42,369 nucleotides of DNA from Hydrogenophilaceae bacterium (GCA_024709485.1 JANJWO010000068.1:1-42369); one strand, 5' to 3'. Shown: positions 32,518-42,235, counted from the first letter of the stretch. Notes: a model not told the origin generated them from the letters alone. Translations and numbers: made by a program.

Positions 32518-33340
32518 GATGACGCACCAGCACCTGTTCGGCCTCGCGGAACGCGCGGCCGAGCGACTCGACGAAATAAACCGAGCGATGCTGGCCGCCG
32601 GTGCAGCCTATCGCCACGGTCAGATAGGCGCGATTGTCGCGAATGAAGCAGGGCAGCCAGCTTTCGACGAAGCCGCGGATGTCGTCCAGCATTTTCATGG
32701 CGTCCGGGCTGGCCTCGATATAGGCGCGCACGGCGTCGTCCCTGCCGGTGAGCGGGCGCAGTTCCGGCACGTAGTGCGGGTTGGGCAGACAGCGCACGTC
32801 GAACACGATGTCGGCATCGAGCGGAATGCCATGCTTGTAGCCGAAGGATTGGAACAGCAGCGTGATGCGCGAGCGGTCCTGCGCAATCAGATCCTTGACC
32901 CACAGGCTGAGCGCGCTCGGCGCAAGGTCGCTGGTGTCGATGCGGTGCGCATAGCGCATGACATCGACCAGCTTGTCGCGCTCCAGGTCGATGGCCTCCG
33001 AGAGCGAAACCCTGTCCGAGCTCAGCGGATGCTTGCGGCGGGTTTCGGAGAAGCGCTTGACCAGGGTGGGCGTCTTGGCTTCCAGGAAGATCACGCGCAC
33101 ATCGAAGCCCGCTGCCTTGAGCCTGTCGATCAGCGCGGGGAAGGCGGTGAAATCCTCCCTGCCGCGCGCATCCACGGCAATGCCGATTTTCGCCTGACCG
33201 GCCCTCGACAAATGCGTCACGACCCCCTCGACCAGCGACAGCGGCAGGTTGTCTATGCAGTAGTAGCCGGCGTCCTCGAGCACCGCCGTGGCAATGCTTT
33301 TGCCGGAGCCGGACAAGCCTGACACAAGCACCAGCTGCAT
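32504..33340 (-). CDS. rapZ: RNase adapter protein / nucleotide-binding protein RapZ
   Basis: P-loop protein that in E. coli directs RNase E to GlmZ and so tunes GlmS (amino-sugar synthesis). 278 residues. Walker A GLSGSGKS is near the N-terminus, followed by CIDNLPLSLV, VIFLEAKTPTLVKRFSETRRKHPL, FQSFGYKHGIP, ADIVFDVRCLPNP and the C-terminal IGCTGGQHRSV. ATG overlaps the hprK stop (TGATG). Whether the GlmZ circuit exists in this organism cannot be told. Confidence 0.95.
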   Translation of the reverse strand: MQLVLVSGLSGSGKSIATAVLEDAGYYCIDNLPLSLVEGVVTHLSRAGQAKIGIAVDARGREDFTAFPALIDRLKAAGFDVRVIFLEAKTPTLVKRFSETRRKHPLSSDRVSLSEAIDLERDKLVDVMRYAHRIDTSDLAPSALSLWVKDLIAQDRSRITLLFQSFGYKHGIPLDADIVFDVRCLPNPHYVPELRPLTGRDDAVRAYIEASPDAMKMLDDIRGFVESWLPCFIRDNRAYLTVAIGCTGGQHRSVYFVESLGRAFREAEQVLVRHRELA

Positions 33341-34287
33341 CAGGATTCCTCCTGCATGAATGCTTCCTGGCGCGCCATGAGCTCGGCAACCGGGTCGATG
33401 CCGCGGCTTTTGAGTATCTGGTTGCGCACCGCGACTTCCACCAGCACGGCGAGGTTGCGGCCGGCCGCGACCGGGATGCGCACCGTCAGCACGTCCACGC
33501 CAAGGATGCTGATCTTGGTAGCCTCCATGTCCAGCCGATTCACCGGCTCGCTGCCGTGGCCGGGCCTGACCAGCAGGACGATGAGCTTCAGGTTCTTTTT
33601 GAGCTTGACCGAGGTTTCGCCGAACAGCGAGCGGATGTTGAGGATCCCCAGCCCGCGCACCTCCAGGAAATCCCGCAACATGGGCGGACAGCTGCCCTCC
33701 AGCGTGTCCGGCGCGACATGGCGCAGCTCCACCGCGTCGTCCGCAATCAGGCGATGCCCGCGCGTCACCAGTTCCAGCGCCAGCTCGCTCTTGCCGACCG
33801 CCGCCTCGCCCTGGATCAGCACGCCCACGCCGGTGACTTCCATGAACACGCCATGCACGATCGTGCTTTCCGCCAGATTCTGCATCAGGTAGTGGCTCAG
33901 ATGCGAAACGACGGACGGGCCGGAATGCGTGGAGACGAACAAGGGCGTGTCGGTCTTGCTGGCGGCTTCGCGCAGCACGGCGGGGGGCTCCTCGCCCTCC
34001 GCCACGACCACCGCCGCAAGCTCTTCCGAGAACAGATGATGCAAGGCCTCTTCCAGCGCGTCCGCGCTGAGCTTGCGCAGATAATCCATCTCCGCCTCGC
34101 CCAGCACCTGCACCCGGTTGGGGTGCACCAGGTTCAGGTGGCCGATCGGCGCGAGATTGGTCTTGTGCAGCGCTTCCGAGGTGAGCGATCGCCGGCCGCC
34201 GTCCTGGCCGGTGAGCCAGACGAGATCCAGCGCATCGACATTGTCACGAAACAGCTTGTCTACCGTGACAACGCTCAGGGTGTCCAT
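33340..34287 (-). CDS. hprK: HPr kinase/phosphorylase
   Basis: Phosphorylates and dephosphorylates the Ser of HPr-type carriers in the PTS-Ntr system. 315 residues. C-terminal domain has a P-loop GEAAVGKSE (usual form GESGVGKSE), the Asp pair in LIADDAVELR, EVRGLGILNIRSLFG (HPr-K signature) and LDMEATKISILGVDV. The N-terminal domain is typical. It overlaps ptsN by 13 nt and rapZ by TGATG. No HPr or EI gene is in the window. Confidence 0.95.
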   Translation of the reverse strand: MDTLSVVTVDKLFRDNVDALDLVWLTGQDGGRRSLTSEALHKTNLAPIGHLNLVHPNRVQVLGEAEMDYLRKLSADALEEALHHLFSEELAAVVVAEGEEPPAVLREAASKTDTPLFVSTHSGPSVVSHLSHYLMQNLAESTIVHGVFMEVTGVGVLIQGEAAVGKSELALELVTRGHRLIADDAVELRHVAPDTLEGSCPPMLRDFLEVRGLGILNIRSLFGETSVKLKKNLKLIVLLVRPGHGSEPVNRLDMEATKISILGVDVLTVRIPVAAGRNLAVLVEVAVRNQILKSRGIDPVAELMARQEAFMQEES

Positions 34288-34727
34288 GTGGCAAGCAGCT
34301 GGTGCAGTTCGGACGGTCCGGCGGCGAGCAGCCTCTCGCGCATGCCCGCGTCGCCCAGCATCTGCGCCAGTTCGCCCAGAATCTGCAGATGCAGCTCATT
34401 GGCGTTTTGCGGCACCAGCAGGATAAAGCAGAGATTGATGGGCAGCCCATCGGGAGAGTCGAAGTCCAGCGGCGGGATGATGCGGTAGAAGGCGCCCGCG
34501 GCCTCCTTCAGGCTTTTGATGCGCCCGTGCGGAATCGCCACACCGAACCCCAGCGCCGTGGATCCCAGGCGCTCGCGCTCCAGCAGGCTGTCGAAAACCT
34601 CCTGGGGTTTCAGGCCGTTTAGACGCCCGAACAGGTCCGCGGCATGTTCAAGCAGCTTTTTCTTGCTGGAGAACGAGCGGTCGGCAACGACGCTGTCCGG
34701 GCTGATGAGTGGCGCGATCAGATTCAT
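34275..34727 (-). CDS. ptsN: PTS IIA-like nitrogen regulatory protein PtsN
   Basis: EIIA-Ntr protein that receives phosphate through NPr and regulates potassium uptake and other processes. 150 residues. The phosphorylated His is in GFGVAIPHGR, followed by the FDSPDGLPINLCFILLVP strand region and ELHLQILGELAQML helix typical of the fold. Located between hpf and hprK, as usual. Start ATG 34727, 37 nt after hpf. Confidence 0.95.
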   Translation of the reverse strand: MNLIAPLISPDSVVADRSFSSKKKLLEHAADLFGRLNGLKPQEVFDSLLERERLGSTALGFGVAIPHGRIKSLKEAAGAFYRIIPPLDFDSPDGLPINLCFILLVPQNANELHLQILGELAQMLGDAGMRERLLAAGPSELHQLLATWTP

Positions 34728-34764
34728 AAAAGGCCCGGGCCGGATGGCCGGCCCGTTCGACCGG

Positions 34765-35091
34765 CTATACGCCCGAAACCTGGCGCTTGACCGCGTCCTC
34801 GGGATGATGGTCCGTGTTTTTTTCCTTGTGCTTCACGATCTGGCGGTCGAGCTTGTCCGCCAGCAGATCGATGGCCGCATACATGTTGCCCTCCTCGGCA
34901 TGGGCATGGAAATCGCGGCCGCTCACATGCAGGCTGACCTCCACCTTGTGCACCAGCTTTTCCACCTGCATGATCACCTTCGCATCGATCACTTGGTCGA
35001 AATGGCGCTTGACGCGGCCAAGTTTCTCGGCAACGTAGTCGCGAATGGCCGGCGTGACTTCGAGGTGGTGGCCGGAAATGTTGAGATTCAT
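34765..35091 (-). CDS. hpf: Ribosome hibernation promoting factor (HPF/YfiA family)
   Basis: Binds ribosomes in stationary phase and silences them. 108 residues: NLNISGHHLEVTPAIRDYV, then VEVSLHVSG and DLLADKLDRQIVKHKEK, the short HPF form without a dimerisation tail. ATG 35091 is set by GGAG 5 nt upstream; the 28 codons before it in the open frame are leader. It follows rpoN by 138 nt, the normal order. Confidence 0.94.
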   Translation of the reverse strand: MNLNISGHHLEVTPAIRDYVAEKLGRVKRHFDQVIDAKVIMQVEKLVHKVEVSLHVSGRDFHAHAEEGNMYAAIDLLADKLDRQIVKHKEKNTDHHPEDAVKRQVSGV

Positions 35092-35229
35092 GGCGTCTCC
35101 AGAAAAACCGTGAAAAAACCGCCCTTCACAGGGACGGATAAGACTGTCGAACATGGAACCGAAAAGGAAACCCACGTTTTCAAACTAAGTGAATTCTGCC
35201 GTATTTTCAAGCGGATGGCGAGGGGGCAT

Positions 35230-36645
35230 TCAGGCCGACTTGCGCATGTTGGCGGTCGGGATATGCAGGGATTCCCGGTATTTGGCCACCGTGCGGCGGG
35301 CCACCACGATGCCCTGCCGCGCCAGGACTTCGGCAAGCTGCCCGTCCGAGAGCGGCTTTTTCGCATCTTCCGACGCCACCAGCTGCTTGATCAGCGCACG
35401 GATGGCCGTGGACGAGCAGGCGCCGCCCGCCTCCGTGGCGACGTGGCTGCCAAAGAAATATTTCAGCTCATACAGGCCGCGCGGCGTCATCATGTATTTC
35501 TGGTTGGTGACGCGTGAAATCGTCGATTCGTGCAGATCGACGGCTTCCGCGATCTCCCTCAGCACCAGAGGCCGCATGGCGACTTCGCCATGCTCGAAGA
35601 AGCTTCTTTGGCGGTCGACGATCGCTTGGGACACGCGCAGGATGGTATCGAAGCGCTGCTGGACATTCTTTATCAACCATCTCGCTTCCTGCAATTGGCT
35701 GGCCAGCTGTCCGGCGTGGTCGCGGTGGCGCGCGAGGATGTCGGCATAGACGCGGTTGATGCGCAGCCTGGGCATGGCGTCGGGATTGAGGCTGGCGAGC
35801 CAGGCGCCCTTGTATTTCCTGACGTAGACATCGGGAATGACATACTGGGTATCGCCGGGGCCGAACTGCGCGCCGGGCTTGGGGTTGAGCGTCAGGATCA
35901 GCTGCCGCGCCGCGCGCAATTCGGCATCATCGATATGCAGCACTTTCTTCAGCTTGCCGACATCGCGGGCGGCAAGCAGATCGAGCAGGCCGTCGGCAAT
36001 TCGCAGCGCGGTGCCGCGTGACGGCGTCGATTCGGGCAAGGCTTTCAGCTGCAGCCCCAGGCACTCCCCCAGATTTCTCGCGCCAACGCCGGCGGGCTCG
36101 AGATTCTGCAGATACCTGAGCGCGACTTCCATTTCTTCCGGCTCGATCGGCGGATCGGCTTCAAAGCCGGCGGCCACTTCCGCGAGCGGCTGTTCCAGGT
36201 AGCCGTCTTCGTTGACCGCCTCCACCAGCGCGCTTGTCAGGGCCCTGTCACGCGCGGACAGCGGCAGTAACGCCACCTGCGCCAGCAGGTGCTCGCGCAG
36301 GGTGGTCGAGGCCGCGGCAGCCTGCAAACCGCCCTCTTCCCCATCCTCGGCGCCACCCGCGCCGTAGTCGTTCCAGTCCGGTTCCTCCTGCGCGGCCGCG
36401 GACGCTTCGGGCTCCGCCGCCGCTTCCCCTGCCGCGGGAGCTTGCCCTGTCGCCATCTCCGGGCCGGCGGCTTCAGCGGCGGTCTCTTCCTCGCCCTCGC
36501 GCTCAAGCAGCGGGTTGTCCTGCAAGAGCTGCCCGATTTCCTGGTTGAGTTCCAGCGTGGACAACTGCAGCAGGCGGATGGACTGCTGCAGTTGCGGAGT
36601 CAGCGTGAGATGCTGGCCGAGCTTGAGCTGGAGATGAGGCTTCAT
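35230..36645 (-). CDS. rpoN: RNA polymerase sigma-54 factor
   Basis: Sigma factor for nitrogen, motility and other enhancer-dependent promoters. 471 residues. Region I has LKLGQHLTLTPQLQQSIRLL; an acidic region II (about 50-105) follows; then the core-binding domain, the HTH with TISRVTNQKYMMTPRGLYEL, and the RpoN box ARRTVAKYRE near the C-terminus. All parts are intact. 103 nt after lptB, in the conserved lptB-rpoN-hpf-ptsN order. Confidence 0.97.
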   Translation of the reverse strand: MKPHLQLKLGQHLTLTPQLQQSIRLLQLSTLELNQEIGQLLQDNPLLEREGEEETAAEAAGPEMATGQAPAAGEAAAEPEASAAAQEEPDWNDYGAGGAEDGEEGGLQAAAASTTLREHLLAQVALLPLSARDRALTSALVEAVNEDGYLEQPLAEVAAGFEADPPIEPEEMEVALRYLQNLEPAGVGARNLGECLGLQLKALPESTPSRGTALRIADGLLDLLAARDVGKLKKVLHIDDAELRAARQLILTLNPKPGAQFGPGDTQYVIPDVYVRKYKGAWLASLNPDAMPRLRINRVYADILARHRDHAGQLASQLQEARWLIKNVQQRFDTILRVSQAIVDRQRSFFEHGEVAMRPLVLREIAEAVDLHESTISRVTNQKYMMTPRGLYELKYFFGSHVATEAGGACSSTAIRALIKQLVASEDAKKPLSDGQLAEVLARQGIVVARRTVAKYRESLHIPTANMRKSA

Positions 36646-36748
36646 GCGGGAAAATCGGGAACTGGCTTGCTAGCGGGCATGTCCAGTATGCCACATGCGC
36701 CAGGCCGGCCGGGAAAAGCGCAAGACAAGGTCCGCCCCCCGTGCGCGG

Positions 36749-37471
36749 CTACAGCCTGAAATGCTCGCCTAGGTACACCTTGCGCACGGTTTCGTCGCGG
36801 ATGATTTCATCCGGGTGGCCCGACGCCAGCACACTGCCGTCGTTGATGATGTAGGCGCGATCGCAAATGCCGAGCGTTTCGCGCACATTGTGGTCGGTGA
36901 TCAGTACGCCGATGCCGCGCCCGGTCAGGAAACGGATGAGTTTCTGGATGTCCAGCACCGCGATCGGATCGATGCCGGCAAAAGGTTCGTCCAACAGAAT
37001 GAAGCGGGGATTCATGGCCAGGGCGCGCGCGATTTCGACGCGGCGCCGCTCCCCTCCCGACAGGCTCATTGCGGAAGCGTCGCGCAGATGGCCGACGTGC
37101 AAGTCCTCGAGCAGGTTGTTGAGATGCTGCTCCAGTTCCGCCTCTTCATAGCCCTTGAGCTGCAGCACGGCGCGCACATTGTCCGCCACCGTCATTTTGC
37201 GGAAGATCGAAGGCTCCTGCGGCAGATAGGAAAGCCCCAGCTGGGCGCGCTTGTGTATCGGCATGTGGGTAACGTCATGCCCGTCGAGGTGAATGCTCCC
37301 GCCATCCGCGATCACCAGGCCGACGATCATGTAAAAACAGGTCGTTTTGCCGGCGCCGTTGGGCCCGAGCAGGCCGACGATCTCGCCGCTGCCCACGGTG
37401 AGCGAGACATCATGCACGACCGTGCGCTTTTTGTAGTTCTTCTGCAGATGCTCTGCGACCAGTTGCTTCAT
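36749..37471 (-). CDS. lptB: LPS export ABC transporter ATP-binding protein LptB
   Basis: ATPase that drives lipopolysaccharide export with LptF/LptG. 240 residues. Walker [10 protein letters not shown]-loop region [15 protein letters not shown], signature LSGGERRR, Walker [13 protein letters not shown] and the switch His in [12 protein letters not shown] overlaps the lptA stop by 4 nt (ATGA). Confidence 0.97.
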   Translation of the reverse strand: MKQLVAEHLQKNYKKRTVVHDVSLTVGSGEIVGLLGPNGAGKTTCFYMIVGLVIADGGSIHLDGHDVTHMPIHKRAQLGLSYLPQEPSIFRKMTVADNVRAVLQLKGYEEAELEQHLNNLLEDLHVGHLRDASAMSLSGGERRRVEIARALAMNPRFILLDEPFAGIDPIAVLDIQKLIRFLTGRGIGVLITDHNVRETLGICDRAYIINDGSVLASGHPDEIIRDETVRKVYLGEHFRL

Positions 37472-38004
37472 TTCTTGGGCGCCGGCTCCTGCTGCTCGCT
37501 CTTGGGCTTGGGCCGAATGATCACCCTCACCCTGCTGTTCGGCCCCACGACGCCCTCCTGGCCGACGACCTTGTAGAACTCGGTCTTGGCGTCGTAGGTA
37601 ATCTGGTTGCCGCGGATCTCGTCGCCGCCCTTGCGCAGGCGGGCATCGCCGATCAGGCGCAAGATGCTTTGCGTGTTGTCGTATTCCATCTGGCTGGCGA
37701 AGCCATCGATGTACTCGTCCACGCCGTCGCGTTTCTGCCTGAAGCTGACCGGCTTGCCGCGGGCCGAGACGCTTTGCAGGCCCTCGTTGTTCTGCTTTGC
37801 TTCCACGTGGTCGGCGCGCAGCACCAGCGTGCCCTGCGTCAGCAGCACATTGCCCTCGAAGACGCTCAGTTTCTTGATGTCGTCGAGCGTGACATTGTCG
37901 GCCTCCAGGTGCACGGGCTTCTCGCGATCCGCCTTTTCGGCCAGGGCCGGCATCGACAGCAGCGCAATGAGGGGGACAAGCAGCAGTTTAGGCACGATTG
38001 GCAT
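37468..38004 (-). CDS. lptA: LPS transport periplasmic protein LptA
   Basis: Periplasmic bridge protein (beta-jellyroll/OstA domain) that carries LPS from LptC to LptD. 178 residues with a signal peptide ([17 protein letters not shown], cut before EKADREK). The OstA domain follows: [33 protein letters not shown], and a Lys/Pro-rich C-terminal tail. Overlaps lptC by 17 nt and lptB by 4 nt. Confidence 0.94.
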   Translation of the reverse strand: MPIVPKLLLVPLIALLSMPALAEKADREKPVHLEADNVTLDDIKKLSVFEGNVLLTQGTLVLRADHVEAKQNNEGLQSVSARGKPVSFRQKRDGVDEYIDGFASQMEYDNTQSILRLIGDARLRKGGDEIRGNQITYDAKTEFYKVVGQEGVVGPNSRVRVIIRPKPKSEQQEPAPKK

Positions 38005-38563
38005 TCTGATATTGGGCTTTTACCCGGCCCTTGAGTTTAAGCACCCGCGTGTCGGCAAACAAGTGCAGGCCCGCGGCGGTGATTTGCATGCCCGGCTGCC
38101 TGATGACCACCGGCTGTCCGGTAAAAGCCTCGCTCTTCCCGGTATGGACCTCCAGATAGGAAGTCTGCATCGTCATTTCCCTCGTCCCAGCCACCGCCGG
38201 ACGCAGAAGGTTCACCTGCCCGCTGAAAACCACCTTCTCCCCATCCGGGGTCACGCTGGCCTTGCTGGACGAGATCCGGATTTCCCCCTGCTTCTCATGG
38301 AATTGCGTCAGCGTCGGCTTGTCCAGCGAGGTGAGCTTGTTGCCGGAAAAATGGCTGAGCTTGTCGGCCGTCAGTCGATAGCGCGGCACGCCGGCGGCGT
38401 CGGTGCTCACCGCGAGAAAGCTCTCGACGATCGAGTCGGGCTCTTCCAGGTTGATCCCGTTGCGGCTGCCGGCCTCCTTGACGCTCTGGTCAATCCAGAA
38501 TGTCAGCAGGGCCAGCATGACCAGCAAGGTCATTGGCAGCCAGAGCGCGAAGCCCTCCCTCAT
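37988..38563 (-). CDS. lptC: LPS export protein LptC
   Basis: Single-pass inner-membrane protein that hands LPS to LptA. 191 residues: one N-terminal membrane helix (about 6-22, LWLPMTLLVMLALLTFWI), then an OstA-like periplasmic domain with YRLTADKLSHF and VNLLRPAVAG. ATG overlaps the kdsC stop by ATGA. Sequence is weakly conserved in the family; gene order makes the call firm. Confidence 0.92.
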   Translation of the reverse strand: MREGFALWLPMTLLVMLALLTFWIDQSVKEAGSRNGINLEEPDSIVESFLAVSTDAAGVPRYRLTADKLSHFSGNKLTSLDKPTLTQFHEKQGEIRISSSKASVTPDGEKVVFSGQVNLLRPAVAGTREMTMQTSYLEVHTGKSEAFTGQPVVIRQPGMQITAAGLHLFADTRVLKLKGRVKAQYQNANRA

Positions 38564-39087
38564 TCCAAATACAGCGCCATTTGCGCATCGAACGTGCCCT
38601 GCGCGCGCATGATGAATTCGCAGGCTTCGCGCACGGCGCCGCGGCCGCCCTCGCGCCGGGTGATGTAGTGTGAATGCGCCTTGACCAGATCCGGCGCCGC
38701 CGGCACCGCGATGGCGAGGCGGGTTCGCCGCATCACCGGCAGATCCACCACGTCATCGCCCATGAACGCGGTCTGCTCGGCGTCGAGGTCCAAATCCTCC
38801 AAAAGCTGGCGGTAGACCATGAGCTTGTCATGCGCCCCCTGATGCAGATGGCCGATGCCGAGGTTGCGCGCGCGATGCGCGACCACCTGGGAATTGCGCC
38901 CGGTGATGATGGCCAGTTCCACGCCCGTGCTTTTCAGCATTTTCAGGCCGTGGCCGTCCAGGGAATTGAAGCCCTTGTATTCCTGGCCGTCGTCGGCAAG
39001 ATAAAGGGTGCCGTCCGTCATCACGCCGTCCACATCGAAAATGACGAGCCTGACGTCGCGCGCGCGCTCGATCGCATCCTGGGTCAT
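38560..39087 (-). CDS. kdsC: 3-deoxy-D-manno-octulosonate 8-phosphate phosphatase
   Basis: HAD-family phosphatase that makes free KDO for lipid A/LPS inner core. 175 residues. Catalytic DVDGVMTDG near the N-terminus, ITGRNSQVVAHRARNLGI in motif II, and MGDDVVDLPVM in motif IV. Overlaps kdsD and lptC by 4 nt each (ATGA). Confidence 0.96.
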   Translation of the reverse strand: MTQDAIERARDVRLVIFDVDGVMTDGTLYLADDGQEYKGFNSLDGHGLKMLKSTGVELAIITGRNSQVVAHRARNLGIGHLHQGAHDKLMVYRQLLEDLDLDAEQTAFMGDDVVDLPVMRRTRLAIAVPAAPDLVKAHSHYITRREGGRGAVREACEFIMRAQGTFDAQMALYLE

Positions 39088-40064
39088 ACCACGCCCGCCT
39101 TCAAGAGATCGTGCATGTTCAGGGCGCCCACCAGCTTCCGCTCGGTATCGATCACCAGCAAGCCGTTTATCTTCAATTCCTGCATCCTTTCCACCGCTTC
39201 CACCGCCAGCCGATCCGGCTCGATGCTCTTGGGGTTGCGTGTCATGAGATCGGCGATCTTCGCCGCGTGCACATCCACCGATTTTTCCAGGGTGCGCCGC
39301 AGATCGCCGTCGGTAAAAACGCCCGCCAGCCTGCCGCCGCCGTCGACAACCGCCGTCATGCCGAGACCCTTGCGCGTCATTTCCAGCAGCGCGTCCTTGA
39401 GGGAGGCCGACTCGCCGACGATCGGCAGCTTTTCGCCTTCGTGCATGACATCGCGCACATGCACCAGCAGCCTGCGGCCCAGGCTACCGCCGGGATGCGT
39501 GCGCGCAAAATCCTCCGGCGTGAATCCGCGCGCATCCAGCAATGCCACCGCCAGCGCGTCGCCCATGGCCAATGCCGCGGTCGTGCTGGCGGTCGGCGCC
39601 AGATTGAGCGGGCAGGCCTCCTTGTCCACCGCCACATTGAGATGCGCATCCGACTCGCGCGCCAGCGTCGATTTCGGGTTGCCGCTCATGCCGATCAGCT
39701 TGGCGCCGCGGCGCTTGATCAGCGGCAGGATGGTGATGACTTCCGCGCTCTCGCCGGAATTGGAAAGCGCGATCACCACGTCCTCCGGCGCGATCATGCC
39801 GAGGTCGCCGTGACTGGCCTCGCCGGGGTGCACGAAAAACGCCGGGGTGCCCGTGCTGGCCAGCGTCGCGGCGATCTTGCGCGCAACATGGCCCGACTTG
39901 CCCATGCCGGTCACCACCACCCTGCCCCTGCAATTCAGGACGATGGTCAGGGCCAGAGGGAATGCCTCGTTCAGGCGCTCCGCAAGCAGGCGCACCGCGT
40001 CCGACTCGATGGTCAACACCTGTCGGGCTAGGGCAAGAGAGCGTGAAGAATCTGCGGAATTCAT
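39084..40064 (-). CDS. kdsD: D-arabinose 5-phosphate isomerase
   Basis: Converts ribulose 5-phosphate to arabinose 5-phosphate, the first step to KDO. 326 residues from ATG 40064. The SIS domain has VVVTGMGKSGHVARKIAATL, FVHPGEASHGDLGM and ALSNSGES; two CBS domains follow (about 205-325), the last in MQELKINGLLVID. The open frame runs upstream into the kef gene region, which is not part of the protein. Near-leaderless if the shared -10 box is used. Confidence 0.95.
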   Translation of the reverse strand: MNSADSSRSLALARQVLTIESDAVRLLAERLNEAFPLALTIVLNCRGRVVVTGMGKSGHVARKIAATLASTGTPAFFVHPGEASHGDLGMIAPEDVVIALSNSGESAEVITILPLIKRRGAKLIGMSGNPKSTLARESDAHLNVAVDKEACPLNLAPTASTTAALAMGDALAVALLDARGFTPEDFARTHPGGSLGRRLLVHVRDVMHEGEKLPIVGESASLKDALLEMTRKGLGMTAVVDGGGRLAGVFTDGDLRRTLEKSVDVHAAKIADLMTRNPKSIEPDRLAVEAVERMQELKINGLLVIDTERKLVGALNMHDLLKAGVV

Positions 40065-40104
40065 GTTTTTCGTAAGTATACTAGGGAACCATACTGCCCA
40101 GCCC
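40065..40104. promoter_or_regulatory. Divergent kdsD / kef promoter region with a self-complementary -10 box
   Basis: Only 40 bp separate the two starts. AGTATACT at 40075-40082 is its own reverse complement and offers TATACT on both strands, a 5/6 match to the -10 consensus. Predicted starts are about 40089 (+) and 40068 (-), giving a 16-nt leader for the antiporter and almost none for kdsD. No good -35 boxes are seen. Confidence 0.45.
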
Positions 40105-42075
40105 ATGCAGACCACACTGGAACTCGCCCTCATCCTGCTTGCCGCGGCCGTGATCGTGGCGGCCGTGGCGCGCGCTTTCAAGCTTCCGACCATGCTGGGC
40201 TACCTGCTTACCGGCATCGTGATCGGCCCCCACGCGCTGGGATGGCTGCCCGACACCCCGCAGGCGCGTTATCTCGCCGAATTCGGCGTGGTCTTTCTGA
40301 TGTTCTCGGTCGGCCTGGAGTTCAGCCTCCCGCGCATGCTGGCCATGCGCGGCATCGTGTTCGGCTTCGGCGGCGCGCAGGTCGCCGTGGCCATGCTGGC
40401 CACGCTTGCCCTGTCCCTGGCGCTTGGCTTGTCCCTGCCGGCGGGCGTGGCGCTCGGCGGCGCCATCGCGATGTCCTCCACCGCCATCGTTTCCAAGCTC
40501 CTGGCCGAGCGCGTCGAACTGCAATCCCCGCATGGGCGCCTCGCCATGGGCACGCTGCTGTTCCAGGATCTGGCGGTAGTCCCGCTGCTGATACTCATCC
40601 CGGCTTTCGCCATGCCGGCGGACTCCCTGGTGAGAGAACTCTTTTGGGCCCTGCTCAAGGCGGCCGCGGTGCTGTTCGTGCTGCTGTTTTTCGGTCAGCG
40701 GGTCATGCGCTCATGGTTTCATCGCATCGCCGAAACCAAATCCCCGGAGCTGTTCACCCTCAACCTGCTGCTGATCACGCTGGGGCTGGCCTACCTGACC
40801 GAACACGCCGGGCTGTCGCTGGCCCTCGGCGCATTTCTTGCCGGCATGCTGGTCTCCGAGACCGAGTACCGCTACCAGGTGGAAGACGACATCAAGCCCT
40901 TCCGCGATGTCCTGCTGGGCCTCTTCTTCGTCACCATCGGCATGCGCCTCGACGTCGCCGCCGTCTGGGATCACGTCTTCCTGGTCATGCTTTTGCTCGG
41001 CATCGTGATCATGGGCAAGGGCATTTCCATCTGGCTGCTCACCCGTCTTTTCGGCCACGGCAAAAACACGGCGGTGCGTACCGCGCTTTCCCTGTCCCAG
41101 GGCGGTGAATTCGGCCTCGTGCTGCTTTCCCTCGCCGCGGACCGCGCGCTCACGGCGCCAGAGGTCACGCAGCCGGTCCTCGCCTCGCTGATCATCTCCA
41201 TGCTGCTGGCGCCCATCATCATTCACCGCATGGAATGGATCACGCGCAAGCTCGTGGCCAGCGAATGGGCCAATCGCGCCAAGGAAGTGCACGACATTGC
41301 GCTGAGCACGTTCGGCAAGAGCGGGCATGTCGTGCTCTGCGGCTACGGCCGCAGCGGGCAAAGCCTGGCGCGCTTTCTCGAAGCCGAGAACATTTCGTTC
41401 GTGGCGCTTGATTCCGACCCGACCCGCGTCAAGGCGGCGGCGGCGGCCGGCGAAAGCGTGGTGTTCGGCGACCCCTCGAAGCGCGAGGTCCTGATCGCCG
41501 CCGGCATTGCCCGGGCGCGCGCCATGGCCATCACCTTCTCCGACCTCAATGCCTCCATGTCCATCCTGCGGCATGCGCGGGAGCTGAAACCGGAGCTACC
41601 GATCGTCGTGCGCACCGTGGACGACACCCATATCGACAAACTCAAGGAAGCCGGCGCCACTGAAGTCGTTTCGGAAGTCATGGAAGGATCGCTCATGCTG
41701 GCCTCGCACGCGCTCATGCTGCTGGGCGTGCCGCTGTCGCAAGTATTGAAGCGCATCCGCGCCGTGCGCGAGTCGCGCTATGCGCTCATGCGCGGCTTTT
41801 TCCGCGGCGCCACCGACAGCGCCGAGGAACTGGGCGAGGAGGCCCAGCCCAGGCTGTTTTCGCTGCTGATCACGCCCCAGGCCGCCGCCATCGGCAAGAC
41901 CCTCGAAGAACTGGCCCTGGAGCAGTTGCTGGTGGAAGTGGCCGCCGTCCGTCGTCACGGCATCCGCGGCGTCAATCCTGGGCCCGAGGCGCGCATAGCG
42001 GCGGGTGACGTCGTTGTTCTGCGCGGCACGGCGGAAAATCTGGCGGCTGCCGAGATTCGGCTGTTGCAGGGCTGA
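40105..42075 (+). CDS. Monovalent cation:proton antiporter-2 (CPA2, Kef-type) with RCK domains
   Basis: Potassium/proton antiporter or efflux channel of the KefB/YbaL group, 656 residues. The N-terminal 390 residues hold about 12 membrane segments with GYLLTGIVIGPHALG, the GAFLAGMLVSETEY signature and a QGGEFGLVLLSL block. A cytoplasmic RCK_N domain follows with the NAD-binding GYGRSGQSLARFL, then an RCK_C domain at about 565-650. ATG 40105 matches the family N-terminus; an in-frame ATG at 40063 is possible but less likely. Ends 160 nt before the rrn terminator. Confidence 0.93.
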   Translation: MQTTLELALILLAAAVIVAAVARAFKLPTMLGYLLTGIVIGPHALGWLPDTPQARYLAEFGVVFLMFSVGLEFSLPRMLAMRGIVFGFGGAQVAVAMLATLALSLALGLSLPAGVALGGAIAMSSTAIVSKLLAERVELQSPHGRLAMGTLLFQDLAVVPLLILIPAFAMPADSLVRELFWALLKAAAVLFVLLFFGQRVMRSWFHRIAETKSPELFTLNLLLITLGLAYLTEHAGLSLALGAFLAGMLVSETEYRYQVEDDIKPFRDVLLGLFFVTIGMRLDVAAVWDHVFLVMLLLGIVIMGKGISIWLLTRLFGHGKNTAVRTALSLSQGGEFGLVLLSLAADRALTAPEVTQPVLASLIISMLLAPIIIHRMEWITRKLVASEWANRAKEVHDIALSTFGKSGHVVLCGYGRSGQSLARFLEAENISFVALDSDPTRVKAAAAAGESVVFGDPSKREVLIAAGIARARAMAITFSDLNASMSILRHARELKPELPIVVRTVDDTHIDKLKEAGATEVVSEVMEGSLMLASHALMLLGVPLSQVLKRIRAVRESRYALMRGFFRGATDSAEELGEEAQPRLFSLLITPQAAAIGKTLEELALEQLLVEVAAVRRHGIRGVNPGPEARIAAGDVVVLRGTAENLAAAEIRLLQG

Positions 42076-42235
42076 GCGACCCGCGCGTTCCAGCGCCTTT
42101 GCACCGGCCAGTTCCTGCGCGTGGGTTGGCGAAGATGCTGCGCGAGCCTGACACTTGGGCTATTTGTCTCTGCTGCGCAGCTTCCCGCGCATATGCTTAC
42201 TTCTGAACGTGGCGTGATTTTTGTTTGGGCAATAA

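Noticed and set aside
40063-40104. Upstream ATG adding 14 residues to the antiporter
   Set aside because: It would overlap the kdsD start codon and the shared -10 box; ATG 40105 fits the family N-terminus.
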